A stretch of DNA of 31,551 bases from an uncultured bacterium (GCA_938003875.1 CALKWO010000282.1:1-31551); one strand, 5' to 3'; counted from the stretch's first letter, positions 1 to 9,480 are shown. Notes: a model not told the origin generated them from the sequence alone. Program-made: numbers and translations.

Positions 1-161
1 CTATTGGCAAAAGACGCAGGGATTGCGCTGAAGGTCGTCTTTTTCGAATAGATAGCCATTTTCGGCGCAACCCTGCGGCTACAAATCATTGCAAAGTAAG
101 CAATTATTGCTTAACACGTATGTCTTTATTGTTATCATGCCTGCAAGCTACGATCCCAGGA
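1..161. other. Left edge, no secure gene
   Basis: This stretch lies beyond the 3' end of the ABC ATPase operon. On the minus strand one frame is open from about 78 down to a TAG at 1-3 and gives 25 residues that include the Cys pair CVFC and one more Cys, rather zinc-knuckle-like. It has no start codon and is preceded by an in-frame TAG at 79-81. It could be a decayed gene end or chance. A second minus frame opens with an ATG near 61 and runs off the edge without a recognisable ribosome site. I cannot assign either. Confidence 0.25.
97..113 (-). terminator. Small hairpin after the ABC ATPase operon
   Basis: TAAGCAA and TTGCTTA form a perfect 7-bp stem around a 3-nt loop, about 50 bp beyond the stop codon of the ABC ATPase. 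The T-rich stretch after it on the minus strand is poor, so terminator function is only a guess from position. Confidence 0.3.
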
Positions 162-923
162 TCAGAGAGAAAAGTGAAGATAGGTTTTTTCCTTTTGTTT
201 CAAAAAAGAGGTTTGCACATGAAAAATTTTTTGCAAAGTCTCGTATGTCATGACTTCTCTGGTTGGCCCAGAAGCATATACACACCCCTGGTTTAAGATG
301 GTTATAGTGTCAAAAAAAAGATAAGCATAGTGCAATTCATGTATAGATAGCAAAACACTCAAGCCTTTTTCCTGGAATTTTTTTAGCATGGAAAAAATTT
401 TGAGCTTATGCTCTACATCCAGGGAAGAGGTTGGTTCATCCAGAAGTATCCATGTCGATTGGGTGGCAAGAGCGCAGGCGATCCAGACTCTTTGTTTTTC
501 TCCACAAGAGAGTTCCTGGACAGAACGTTGGGCAAGGGATTCGATTTGCACTTCTTCCATACATTCCTGAACGATCTGGTAGTCTTTCTGGCTAAAGCTA
601 TGGAATCGGGAGATATGCGGATTGCGTCCCATGAGTACCATTTCTTCTACTGTCACAGGAAAAGCAATACTGGCATCCTGGGGTACAAAAGAAATCTTCT
701 GGCTGAGCTGTTTGCGGGCCATTTTAGAGACATCCCAGGAATCCAGGAAAATTTTGCCAGATGTAGGCTTCCAGAGTCGGCATATATTTTTAAGAAGCGT
801 GGATTTCCCCGCGCCATTAGGCCCTATGATAGCGTGCAAAAGGCCTTTCTGAAATGCGAGCTGGATCTTGCTGAGTATCGGTATTCCGTGGTGCTGGTAG
901 TTTAGGTTTTCGATTTTTAGCAT
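162..923 (-). CDS. ABC transporter ATP-binding protein (iron/haem/cobalamin type)
   Basis: This is a 253-aa nucleotide-binding subunit that would power an importer, most like FecE/BtuD-type ATPases for iron-siderophore, haem or cobalamin uptake. Visible motifs: Walker A GPNGAGKST (residues 34-42), Q-loop near Gln82, signature LSCGE (138-142), Walker B ILLDEP (159-164) and H-loop His195. The signature has Cys in place of the usual first Gly, which is uncommon. I chose the ATG at 923 because the protein aligns from MLKIEN onward; 35 further in-frame codons upstream lie inside truA. The start overlaps the truA stop by 7 nt, which suggests translational coupling. No permease or binding protein is in the window, so the substrate is unknown. 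Confidence 0.88.
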   Translation of the reverse strand: MLKIENLNYQHHGIPILSKIQLAFQKGLLHAIIGPNGAGKSTLLKNICRLWKPTSGKIFLDSWDVSKMARKQLSQKISFVPQDASIAFPVTVEEMVLMGRNPHISRFHSFSQKDYQIVQECMEEVQIESLAQRSVQELSCGEKQRVWIACALATQSTWILLDEPTSSLDVEHKLKIFSMLKKFQEKGLSVLLSIHELHYAYLFFDTITILNQGCVYASGPTREVMTYETLQKIFHVQTSFLKQKEKTYLHFSL

Positions 924-1672
924 ACAGGTTCGTCGTCGTATATAATGTATTCCAGAAACAAACCGCGGGCGGGTGCTGTACTTGCTGCAAACTTGCGGTT
1001 TTTGGATTCCAGGATATACTTGACGCATTCAGGAGGATATTTATGCTTCCCTACTTCAATAAGCGTTCCTGCGATATTACGTACCATGTGATACAAGAAA
1101 CCATCGGCTTCCACTTGAATTTTTATATAATCGTCTTTTCGGCTTACCTGGATAGAATGGATTGTCCTTACATTGGATTTACGGGGAGAGTTGGCTGCTT
1201 CAAACGCAGAAAAATCGTGTTCGCCTAAAAGATAGCCTGCCCCTTCCTGCATTTTTTCTACGTCCAATAAGGCCCATACCCAATGAAAAAAACGCCTGTT
1301 CAGTGCAGGGCGCATTTTTCTATTGATAATATTATAGCTGTAGGCTTTGCGTTTAGCAGCAAATTGGGAGTGAAAGCTTTCTGGTACTTCCTGGGAATGC
1401 TTTATGACAATATCTTCGGGGAGCAAAGTATTGAGTGCTTTTGCAAAGGCATAGTCAGGAATCTTGCTTTCTGTATGAAAGTTAGCGACCTGAGCTTTAG
1501 CATGAACGCCAGCATCTGTCCTGCCTGCTCCATACACAACCACCTTTTCCTTGCATAGATCATAGATCGCCTGCTCCAGGCATGCCTGGATGGTTTGAAG
1601 TTTATCCTGCTCCTGCCATCCGTGATAGTTCGTCCCATCATATTCGATAGTAAGTTTTATATTCCTTCTCAT
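917..1672 (-). CDS. truA: tRNA pseudouridine(38-40) synthase TruA
   Basis: The protein isomerises uridines 38, 39 and 40 in the anticodon arm of tRNAs to pseudouridine. It is 251 aa, the normal family length. The N-terminus has the family opening (IEYDGTNYHGWQ, residues 9-20) and the catalytic Asp53 lies in GAGRTDAGVHA (48-58). The later LYHMVRNIAGTL segment is the conserved second-half motif. The start ATG overlaps the stop of the upstream kinase gene in an ATGA, and its own stop overlaps the next start, so all three genes are probably one transcript. A kinase and a transporter ATPase are unusual partners for this housekeeping enzyme. Confidence 0.95.
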   Translation of the reverse strand: MRRNIKLTIEYDGTNYHGWQEQDKLQTIQACLEQAIYDLCKEKVVVYGAGRTDAGVHAKAQVANFHTESKIPDYAFAKALNTLLPEDIVIKHSQEVPESFHSQFAAKRKAYSYNIINRKMRPALNRRFFHWVWALLDVEKMQEGAGYLLGEHDFSAFEAANSPRKSNVRTIHSIQVSRKDDYIKIQVEADGFLYHMVRNIAGTLIEVGKHKYPPECVKYILESKNRKFAASTAPARGLFLEYIIYDDEPVC

Positions 1673-2886
1673 AATACGTTCTCTAAATCCTCTATCACAT
1701 TTTCCATATTTTGATAGCGTTCATGTCTATTTTTAGCCAACATTTTGCATATAATTTCTGAGATTTTTAGAGGGATGGTTGGCTCCAGCACATGAGGCAT
1801 AACAAAATTGCCTTTCAATTGAGCAAACAATTTGGTAAGGCTGGATCCATCGAAAGGCTCTTTTCCTGTAATGGCTCGGTAAAAAGTTGCTCCAAGACTA
1901 TATATATCTGAAGTTTCATCCAGACTTTGGTTCAGGCATTGCTCAGGAGAAATATAGCCAGGTGTTCCCATCACAACTCCATCTTTTGTTATTTCATCTT
2001 CTTTTTTTACTCTTCTTGCCAGTCCAAAATCAATGATCTTGACAATATCTCCATCTTCGGAAATAAGAATGTTGGATGGTTTGACATCTCGGTGCAGGAT
2101 CATTTTTTTATGGGCAGCAGCAAGGCCTCTTGCCACTTTCAGAATAATATTGCCTGCTTTGCCATAATGCAATTTTTCTTCTTGTTTCAAAAGATCCATT
2201 AAAGACCTTCCATGAAGATACTGCATTATCAGGAAATAAATACCTTCCTGTTTGTTGGCATCCAGGATCTGGATAATATTGGGATGGTCTATAGAAGCAA
2301 GAACCTGCGCTTCTCTTAAAAAACGAAGGATAGTAGATGGTTCATTGTAAACACTGGGTGACAAGACTTTTACTGCAACGGAAATATTCAAGACTTGATG
2401 TGTTCCCAGATATACAATCCCTGTGCCTCCTATCCCTATGATTTCCTTGAGTATGGCATTGCCTAGCGATTTTCCCAAAGCAGATTTATAGTCGCCACTC
2501 AGAAATTTTTCGCTAAAGATTATGGGAGGCAATATTTTATCTACTTCTTCCAAAAGATGTTTGAAATCTCCCTTTTTCTCCATCAAGACTTTTACGTTTT
2601 CTGTATTTTTAAATTCTTTTTGGTATTTGGATAAGGAACGAGATGTGAGAAAAATGACAGGAATATTTTCTTTGTGATTTTTTAAATGCTCCACCAACTC
2701 TTTACCACTCATACCATCCATTTCAATCTTAGAAATAATAAGATCAGGACTGTGCTTTTTTATTTTTTCCAAGGCTCTTTCTGATTTATTGCAGATAATC
2801 ACCTGATAGCTTTTCATGAGCAAAGCCTCTGCAACAATATCCAATAGATCCCAATTGTCATTGACAAGTAAAACCCGTTTCATCAT
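1669..2886 (-). CDS. Receiver-like domain fused to Ser/Thr protein kinase
   Basis: A 405-aa soluble protein with two parts. Residues 3-118 have the fold pattern of a response-regulator receiver, but the acidic pair is Asn9-Asp10 and the phospho-acceptor position (DLIISKI) is Lys53 instead of Asp. Thr81 and a Lys near 104 remain. It therefore probably cannot be phosphorylated in the usual way. Residues about 145-402 form a complete Hanks-type kinase: glycine loop GIGGTG (151-156), Lys173, alpha-C Glu192, HRDVKPSN (265-272), DFG (286-288) and the GTPGYISPEQ activation/P+1 segment. The kinase should be active. A purine-rich AAAGG lies 9 nt before the first of two tandem ATGs. It heads the operon with truA and the ABC ATPase. 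The input signal and targets are unknown. Confidence 0.88.
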   Translation of the reverse strand: MMKRVLLVNDNWDLLDIVAEALLMKSYQVIICNKSERALEKIKKHSPDLIISKIEMDGMSGKELVEHLKNHKENIPVIFLTSRSLSKYQKEFKNTENVKVLMEKKGDFKHLLEEVDKILPPIIFSEKFLSGDYKSALGKSLGNAILKEIIGIGGTGIVYLGTHQVLNISVAVKVLSPSVYNEPSTILRFLREAQVLASIDHPNIIQILDANKQEGIYFLIMQYLHGRSLMDLLKQEEKLHYGKAGNIILKVARGLAAAHKKMILHRDVKPSNILISEDGDIVKIIDFGLARRVKKEDEITKDGVVMGTPGYISPEQCLNQSLDETSDIYSLGATFYRAITGKEPFDGSSLTKLFAQLKGNFVMPHVLEPTIPLKISEIICKMLAKNRHERYQNMENVIEDLENVL

Positions 2887-3302
2887 CCTCTCATACCTTT
2901 AAGCGAATTCAAAAATTTTCCGTTTGCAAAGCACGATTCATAGTTTTCTTTATTTTATCAAATTCTACAAAACATACAACAAAAATATATGGTCTTGATT
3001 GCAAGAAGATAAAAATAAATTTTGGGAACTTTCTTTTCATAAAACTATCTAAGAAACAAAATGCTGGTTCTAAGAGAATCTGTGGTATGTATAGTCCATA
3101 AAATGGATAGAAGGCTGAATACCGCCTGCTGGAGCAGATGCTATTATCATAGCACTGCTCATCTGGCACAGGAAAAACTTACCAAGAGCAGGCTTTGCTA
3201 TCTATAGGCAGTTTATAAACAAGACTTTGTCCACAGAAAACGTCAGAATAGACAAAATGTATTTTGTAGGAATTTTATTTATTTACTCAGGAGTTCAAAA
3301 GA
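2887..3302. other. Divergent intergenic region
   Basis: This 416-bp stretch separates the leftward kinase operon from the rightward macroglobulin gene, so both promoters should be here. An 86-codon minus-strand frame inside it lacks a ribosome site and resembles no protein I know. A hairpin is visible at 3132-3160: GAGCAG and CTGCTC enclose GCTA and TAGC around a 6-nt loop. It has no T-run and could be a leader or small-RNA structure. An AGGAG ribosome site at 3289-3293 sits 9 nt before the macroglobulin ATG. Confidence 0.5.
3252..3267. promoter_or_regulatory. Palindrome upstream of the macroglobulin gene
   Basis: ACAAAAT-GT-ATTTTGT is a perfect 7+2+7 inverted repeat, 36 bp before the ATG at 3303. 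Its position suits a dimeric regulator site near the promoter. In AT-rich DNA such palindromes also occur by chance. Confidence 0.3.
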
Positions 3303-6300
3303 ATGAAAATTTTCGTATGTTTTTTAGCACTTTTCTTTTGCATCTTTTCCTGCCATGCTCAAGATTTTAGTAAGCTATGGGAGGAGGTAAAAAGGTTGGA
3401 GGGAGAACAAAAATATGCAGAGGCTTTGAAAGAAGCAGAAAAGATATACCAGAGAGCAAGCCAGGAGCAAAACCAGCAAGAATGGTTCAAGGCATTGCTT
3501 CGGGTCGTTGCTTTGAAAAGAGGTCTGCATAGCTATGAACAGGCAGTGAGGTTCATGATGGAAGAAAAATGGCCTACTGCTTCTACCCAGAAAGCACTTG
3601 TCCATTTGTTCTATGCTACTACTTTGATGGACTACTATTACAACTATTCCTGGGAAATCAACAAGAGGGAAAAGGTTTCCTCTCAAAAAGGAGTAGACCT
3701 CAAAAAATGGACGGCATTCGATATTTTTGAAGAAATGAACCGCCAGTATGTGCAAGCCTACCAATATAGAGAAGAGCTAGGCAAACTTTCCGTCCATGAC
3801 TATCCCGAATATTTACAGAGAAATTCCTATCCTAAAGAAATTGCATCTACCCTGAGGGATTTTCTGGTACACCAATGGGTCAGCTTCCTGGCAAACACGA
3901 GTACATGGAGGCCTTATGAACTCAAAGAAAAATACCAGATCCCTTTTGAAGAGATGGCAAAAGCCCCAGAGACCAGGAAACCTATCCAGGATGAAGAGTT
4001 AGGCAAGCTTTCTCTGCATCCTGTTCTTAGGATGATACCACTTCTCGATGATCTCTATCGCTGGAACATGGAAAACAAACGCCCTGAGTCTGCCCTGGAA
4101 TCCCAGATCATTCGCGTACAAAAGCTGGCATCTATTTTCGATAAAAAAGAACAAAGAGCCTTTTTGAGAGACTCTTTTGCCGAGCTTTTAAAACAGTTCA
4201 GGGACTATCCCTGGTGGGCAGCAGGACAGGCAGAGTACGCTTCCTTATGGCAAAGGGACGGAGAGCTTATCCAGGCTAGAAAATTCGCTATGGAAGGCTA
4301 TGAACTCTATCCTGACAGCCTGGGCGGAAAAAAATGCTTCTATGTTGTGAAAAGCATCGAGATGCCAGACTTCCAGATGAGAGCCATGAGCGTAGATCGT
4401 CTGCGGGCTTCTTCCCTGGAAATAGAACACAAAAATATGAAAAAGCTCTATTTGCGAGCTTATAAAGTTTCCTTTGACAAATGGATGAACCGTCCATATC
4501 GTTATCTGGGAAGTGTGCATGTAGATGATCTAAGAGAATATATGGACAACCATGCGCCTTCGATTTCCTGGGATGTTAATCTTGCTGACCCTGGCGATTA
4601 TAAAAACCATAAAACATACCTGGTCCCCAAGATCAAGGAAAAAGGTTTTTATATGATCGCTGGCAGCGTCATGGAAGATTTCCGAAATTACGACAAAAAG
4701 ATCGGATTTTATCAATCCAATAAAATTCTCGCAACCTATATGACCATAACCGATATGGCTGTGATCTCTCAGCCTATAGGTTCAGATTGGGAAATTTTTG
4801 TCGTGGATGGTAGAAACGGTAAGCCCATTTCGGATGTGCATGTCACCCTCTATCGTTATGATTACAACAAAGGGCCTGTCAACATGCGCACTCTGGCTAC
4901 GGACAAAGAAGGACGAGTTTTTCTGGCTCAGCAAAGGAATTCAGGAAGCTGCTTCGTCGTTGCCAGAAAAGGCAAAGAGGTTTCTTTTGATGCCAATTCC
5001 TTCTATTTTGGCTATTCTTCCGATGACGATTTTCAAACAGGCTCCTTTGTCTATACAGACAGAAGCATCTATCGTCCTTTGCAAAAACTATATTATAAAA
5101 TTGTAGCCTATCAAGGGAATAGCAAGACATCCGAGCATAACGTTTTGCCAAATGCCGATGGGGAAGTTACCTTCTATGATCCTAACTACAAGGTCATTGA
5201 AACACAAAAGATAAAAACCAACGACTATGGAACCGCAGCAGGGGAATTTACCATACCTAAAGGCAGAGTACTAGGGCAATATCGTCTGGATGCCAGGGTA
5301 GGAGGAGCTTATGGTCAGGGCTACGTCCGAGTGGAAGAATATAAACGCCCTACCTTTGAAGTCACCTTGAAAAAACCCGAAAAAGCCTTGAGACTCAACG
5401 AAAATATCAGCATACAAGGCGAAGCACGCTACTATTTTGGCCTCGCTGTTTCCACAGGCAAAATATTCTATCGAGTCACGCGAGAAACTGTATATCCCTG
5501 GTGGTACTGGTGGTTCTACAGATCCGAGGGAGATCGCCATACCTATGAAGTCGCAGCAGGCAATGCCTCTCTGGAAAAAGATGGAACATTCAGCATTCCC
5601 TTTATCCCCAAAGCAGATCCTTCTCTTTCCAAAAGCATCAGCTATACTTTCAAAGTCCATGTAGAAGTAACAGACGAAGGCGGAGAAACCAGAAATGCCT
5701 CAAGCCACTATCCTATTGGCTTTGTCGCCATCCAGGCCGATTTCCAGATGCCTTATAATTATTTTGTAGCTCAGGATGATGTAGAAATTACGGTATCCAG
5801 AAAAGACCTCAGTGGGGTTCCCAAAGCAGGAAAAGGACAGTATCGTCTTGTAAGTCTCCTTCAGCCAAAGCATGTCATGACTCCCAACCAGTATCCTGTA
5901 AACTCTCCTTTGGGAAAATTCAGCACTCCAGGAGATAAAGTCAGACCCCGTTGGGAAAGCGATAAGACATTGGCACAATATCTGTATTGCTTTAAGGATA
6001 ATGACAAAATCAGCGAGGGAATAGCCGAGCATTCCCAGGATGGAAAAAGTGTCATTCGTCTGAACAAACTCACTCCTGGGGCATACCGCCTCTACTACCA
6101 GACACAGGACGATTGGGGAACTCTGTATGAAACCCGCAAAGAATTTCTGGTTGTTGGAAAAGAACTCAATCTCATGCTTCCTTTTTTCCTTTTAACCAGG
6201 TCAGGTCATGTGAATGTGGGCGAAAATATAGAAATTTTCTTTGGAACAGGGCAAAAGAAGCAGAACTATTGCTTTGAAATTTATCAATCCAATAAGCTTG

Positions 6301-9300
6301 TTTCTCGTGAGTGGATAGAGCATTCTCAAAACAGGCTTTTCACCTATCCTATCACAGAAAAAGACAGGGGCGGATTGAGTCTGAGAATTTTTGGTGTCAT
6401 GGACTACGGAGTCTATAATCTGACAGAGCATGTCTATGTTCCCTGGGACAACAAAAATCTCCAGATCAGCTTTGAAAGCTTCCGAAACCTTCTTTTCCCA
6501 GGTCAGAAAGAAACCTGGGTGGTTAAAATTCTAGGCCCGAAAGCGGAAGCTGCTGCTGCCGAAGTTTTAGCCTATATGTACGACAGAAGTCTGGATTTCT
6601 TCGTTCCTCACCAATATCCCAGTCCATCCAGCCTTTTGGGAAGCAAAATCGGAGTTCCTTATTTGCGTTCTAACATAAGTTTATTGCATTTCTCCCATAT
6701 ATATAACTATAACTGGCAAGTCCTTCCTGGATATACTGCCTGGGGACAGGACAGATTCATCGCCTTTGATGGGTATCCTATTGGAGGCCTGGGACGAAGG
6801 CATTATTATCGTAGGGATAAATTTGCAGAGATGGAAGATGGAATCGCAGAATCCGCTCCACCAGCTCCTCGTTCTATGAGTATGAGCAAAGAAAAAAAGA
6901 ATGGAGAGATGGCAAAGGCAGCTCCTCAATTGGAAGCCAAACTAGATGCTGCACCGTCCACCATAGCCCAGGAACCTGCACCAGAAAAAGCAGAAAAAGA
7001 AGAACAGCCTGTGGCCCTGCGAACCAACTTCAATGAGACAGCCTTCTTCCAGCCACAGCTTGTCACAGACAAGGAAGGCATGGTAAAAATCGAGTTTCAG
7101 GTACCAGACAGTGTCACTTCCTGGAACTTCTATGTACACGCCATTACCAAAGACCTTTGCTTCATGACAAAACAAACCGAAGTCGTCACACGAAAAGACC
7201 TCATGGTAAGACCCTATGTTCCTAGATTCTTCAGGGAAGGCGATGAAGCTATTCTCAAAGTCGTCGTCAACAATGCCAGTGAAAAAGAAATGCAAGGCAA
7301 CACCACTCTTGTGGTATTAGATCCAGAAACCCAGGAAGACAGAAGCAAAGATTTTGGAATCACTACGTTCGAGCAAAGCTGGAAAGCCGATTCCAAAGGA
7401 AGTGCCAATCTTTCCTGGTCGCTGAAAGCTCCTCACCGCATTGGTACCTATGCCTTTAAAGTAGTAGCAAAAAGCGGTCAATACCAGGATGGCGAACTCA
7501 GACCCTTACCTGTATTGCCTGGCAGAATCCATCTGATCCAATCTAAATTTGTCACTCTGCGTGAAAATCAGACAAGGACACTGTATCTTAAAGATCTGGA
7601 AGAGGCACAGAACGATCCAACACTTGTGCATCAGTCTCTTGTTATGACAGTGGATGCCCAATTGATCTATTCTGTTCTCAAGGCATTGCCCTATCTGACA
7701 AACTATCCTTATGAATGCGTAGAACAGACTTTCAACCGTCTCTATGCAACGGGTATTGTGTCTTCTATCTATAAGGATTATCCTGCCATAGCCAAAATGG
7801 CCAAGGAATTTTCCAAACGAGAAACGCAATACCAGTCCTGGAACGAGGAAGATGCCAATCGTAAGATGACATTGGAAGAAACCCCCTGGTTGCAGGTTGC
7901 TCAGGGCGGCGAAAAAGACATGAATAAGCTCATCAATGTGCTGGATGAAAGAATCGCCAATGCCAAGAGAGACGATGCCCTGGATAAGCTCAGAAAAGCC
8001 CAGATTGGCAATGGTGCTTTTCCCTGGTGGGCAGGCGGGCCTCCCAGTCCTTTTATCACACTCTACCTTGTCTATGGCTTTGCCAAACTTCAGGAATTCC
8101 AGGTAGAAATACCAAAAGATATGATAAACAGAGCCTGGGTTTATCTCGCAAGCTATTTCCGTGAATACTATTCTGGCAAATTTTACAAGGAAGACTATGG
8201 CTATGAGTTCATTGCATTCCTGAACTACGTTCTTTCCTGCTACAAAGATCCGCAATACTATGAGGGTTCCTTTACAGCAGAAGAGCGCAGAGAAATGCTG
8301 GAATATTCCTTTAAGCATTGGAAAAAGATGTGTCCTTACATCAAAGCCTATCTTGCTCTTACTTTAATGAGAAGCGACCGTCCTCAGGATGCACGTCTGG
8401 TTTTGGAAAGCATCATGGACAGTGCTATCACCAAAGAAGATCAAGGAACATTCTGGGCACCCGAAGACAGAGGCTGGCTATGGTACAATGACAACATCGA
8501 ATCCCATGCTTTTGTCCTGAGAGCCTTACAAGAAGTCAAACCAGAACAAAAAGAGCAGATTGATGGACTTGTGCTCTGGCTGTTGCTCAATAAAAAATGC
8601 AACCAATGGAAATCCACGAAAGCAACGGCGGAAGTACTATATTCTCTCTTGTATACCTTGCGCAAGCAAGGTGCTCTGGGAGTTGAGGAAAAAGCTTCTC
8701 TGGCCTGGGGGCAAAAACAATACGAAATGGTCTTTGAACCTGACAGCTATACAGGAGCAAACAAACAAATCGTAATCCAGCCCCAGGATATCGTTCCTAA
8801 AGAAATGGCAACGGCCAATGTCACCAAGCATGGGCCTGGGTATATGTTTGCCTCTATGACATGGCACTACTCCACAGAAAAGATGCCACAGGAAGCCAGA
8901 GGGGATTTCCTCTCCGTAACCCGCAGCTATTTCCTTAGAAAGCATGAAGGGCAGGAATATATCCTGATTCCTCTGGAAGAAGGCACCAAAATAGAGGTAG
9001 GCGACCAGATCGAAGTTCATCTGAGCATTCGAAGCAAGCATCCTATGGAATATGTCCACCTCAGAGATCCAAGAGGCGCAGGCTTCGAGCCAGAAAACCA
9101 GAAAAGTGGTCATCACTGGGATTTAGGAATCTATTGGTATGAAGAGGTACGAGACAGTGGAAGCAACTTCTTCTTTGAACAACTGCCTCAAGGCGAGTAC
9201 ACTTTCAAGTATCGAGTCAGAGCCAATATGTCCGGCCAATTCCGTGTAGGCCCCGCCACACTACAAGGCATGTACGCCCCAGAGTTCGCAGCCTTTTCCA

Positions 9301-9326
9301 GTGGAGCTGTCTTGAATGTAAAATAA
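3303..9326 (+). CDS. Secreted bacterial alpha-2-macroglobulin
   Basis: A 2007-aa exported protein of the bacterial alpha-2-macroglobulin family, thought to trap proteases through a reactive thioester in the periplasm or at the cell surface. Residues 1-19 are a signal peptide ending CHA|Q. Residues about 20-330 are helical and TPR-like, an extension seen in the long forms of this family. Macroglobulin beta domains follow, with the MG2 landmark VYTDRSIYRPL near residue 583. A Pro/Ala/Glu/Lys-rich linker lies near 1190-1235, and the conserved post-bait block FFQPQLVTDKEGMV starts near 1245. The thioester motif is intact as YECVEQT, with Cys1472 and Gln1475, inside the helical thioester domain (about 1460-1800). 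A receptor-like beta domain ends the protein. No PBP1C gene, the frequent partner of short forms, is adjacent. Confidence 0.93.
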   Translation: MKIFVCFLALFFCIFSCHAQDFSKLWEEVKRLEGEQKYAEALKEAEKIYQRASQEQNQQEWFKALLRVVALKRGLHSYEQAVRFMMEEKWPTASTQKALVHLFYATTLMDYYYNYSWEINKREKVSSQKGVDLKKWTAFDIFEEMNRQYVQAYQYREELGKLSVHDYPEYLQRNSYPKEIASTLRDFLVHQWVSFLANTSTWRPYELKEKYQIPFEEMAKAPETRKPIQDEELGKLSLHPVLRMIPLLDDLYRWNMENKRPESALESQIIRVQKLASIFDKKEQRAFLRDSFAELLKQFRDYPWWAAGQAEYASLWQRDGELIQARKFAMEGYELYPDSLGGKKCFYVVKSIEMPDFQMRAMSVDRLRASSLEIEHKNMKKLYLRAYKVSFDKWMNRPYRYLGSVHVDDLREYMDNHAPSISWDVNLADPGDYKNHKTYLVPKIKEKGFYMIAGSVMEDFRNYDKKIGFYQSNKILATYMTITDMAVISQPIGSDWEIFVVDGRNGKPISDVHVTLYRYDYNKGPVNMRTLATDKEGRVFLAQQRNSGSCFVVARKGKEVSFDANSFYFGYSSDDDFQTGSFVYTDRSIYRPLQKLYYKIVAYQGNSKTSEHNVLPNADGEVTFYDPNYKVIETQKIKTNDYGTAAGEFTIPKGRVLGQYRLDARVGGAYGQGYVRVEEYKRPTFEVTLKKPEKALRLNENISIQGEARYYFGLAVSTGKIFYRVTRETVYPWWYWWFYRSEGDRHTYEVAAGNASLEKDGTFSIPFIPKADPSLSKSISYTFKVHVEVTDEGGETRNASSHYPIGFVAIQADFQMPYNYFVAQDDVEITVSRKDLSGVPKAGKGQYRLVSLLQPKHVMTPNQYPVNSPLGKFSTPGDKVRPRWESDKTLAQYLYCFKDNDKISEGIAEHSQDGKSVIRLNKLTPGAYRLYYQTQDDWGTLYETRKEFLVVGKELNLMLPFFLLTRSGHVNVGENIEIFFGTGQKKQNYCFEIYQSNKLVSREWIEHSQNRLFTYPITEKDRGGLSLRIFGVMDYGVYNLTEHVYVPWDNKNLQISFESFRNLLFPGQKETWVVKILGPKAEAAAAEVLAYMYDRSLDFFVPHQYPSPSSLLGSKIGVPYLRSNISLLHFSHIYNYNWQVLPGYTAWGQDRFIAFDGYPIGGLGRRHYYRRDKFAEMEDGIAESAPPAPRSMSMSKEKKNGEMAKAAPQLEAKLDAAPSTIAQEPAPEKAEKEEQPVALRTNFNETAFFQPQLVTDKEGMVKIEFQVPDSVTSWNFYVHAITKDLCFMTKQTEVVTRKDLMVRPYVPRFFREGDEAILKVVVNNASEKEMQGNTTLVVLDPETQEDRSKDFGITTFEQSWKADSKGSANLSWSLKAPHRIGTYAFKVVAKSGQYQDGELRPLPVLPGRIHLIQSKFVTLRENQTRTLYLKDLEEAQNDPTLVHQSLVMTVDAQLIYSVLKALPYLTNYPYECVEQTFNRLYATGIVSSIYKDYPAIAKMAKEFSKRETQYQSWNEEDANRKMTLEETPWLQVAQGGEKDMNKLINVLDERIANAKRDDALDKLRKAQIGNGAFPWWAGGPPSPFITLYLVYGFAKLQEFQVEIPKDMINRAWVYLASYFREYYSGKFYKEDYGYEFIAFLNYVLSCYKDPQYYEGSFTAEERREMLEYSFKHWKKMCPYIKAYLALTLMRSDRPQDARLVLESIMDSAITKEDQGTFWAPEDRGWLWYNDNIESHAFVLRALQEVKPEQKEQIDGLVLWLLLNKKCNQWKSTKATAEVLYSLLYTLRKQGALGVEEKASLAWGQKQYEMVFEPDSYTGANKQIVIQPQDIVPKEMATANVTKHGPGYMFASMTWHYSTEKMPQEARGDFLSVTRSYFLRKHEGQEYILIPLEEGTKIEVGDQIEVHLSIRSKHPMEYVHLRDPRGAGFEPENQKSGHHWDLGIYWYEEVRDSGSNFFFEQLPQGEYTFKYRVRANMSGQFRVGPATLQGMYAPEFAAFSSGAVLNVK

Positions 9327-9382
9327 TGAATTACAGCACTTCTCACTTGCGTTGCATACAGAGTCAAATAATATGCGATTTA

Positions 9383-9439
9383 AACCACAGATGAACACAG
9401 ATGAACGCAGATAATTTTTAAACTTCGTGTTCTTCGTGG
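9383..9439. repeat. Dispersed intergenic repeat (CACAGATGAACACAGATG type)
   Basis: AACCACAGATGAACACAGAT followed by GAACGCAGAT, then AACTTCGTGTTCTTCGTGG, is a form I recognise as a widespread intergenic repeat in environmental bacterial genomes. A relative lies at 24753-24836, with the same CCGCAGAGGAACAGAGG and CGTGTTCTTC elements. It occupies the gap between the macroglobulin gene and its likely terminator. No coding sense is seen. Confidence 0.55.
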
Positions 9440-9480
9440 GATTAAGTTGACAGCAGTCTGAGCAATGCCCTCGAAAATCA

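Noticed and set aside
2909..3169. 86-codon minus-strand frame between the kinase and macroglobulin genes
   Set aside because: Phe/Tyr/Cys-rich composition, no ribosome site and no similarity; more likely promoter DNA.
7506..8318. 270-codon minus-strand frame inside the macroglobulin gene
   Set aside because: It is antisense to conserved macroglobulin sequence, has hydrophobic Cys/Phe-rich composition typical of a shadow frame, and has no ribosome site.
9383..9412. CRISPR-like tandem ACAGATGAAC units
   Set aside because: Only two to three short degenerate units with no unique spacers and no cas genes; this is a dispersed intergenic repeat.
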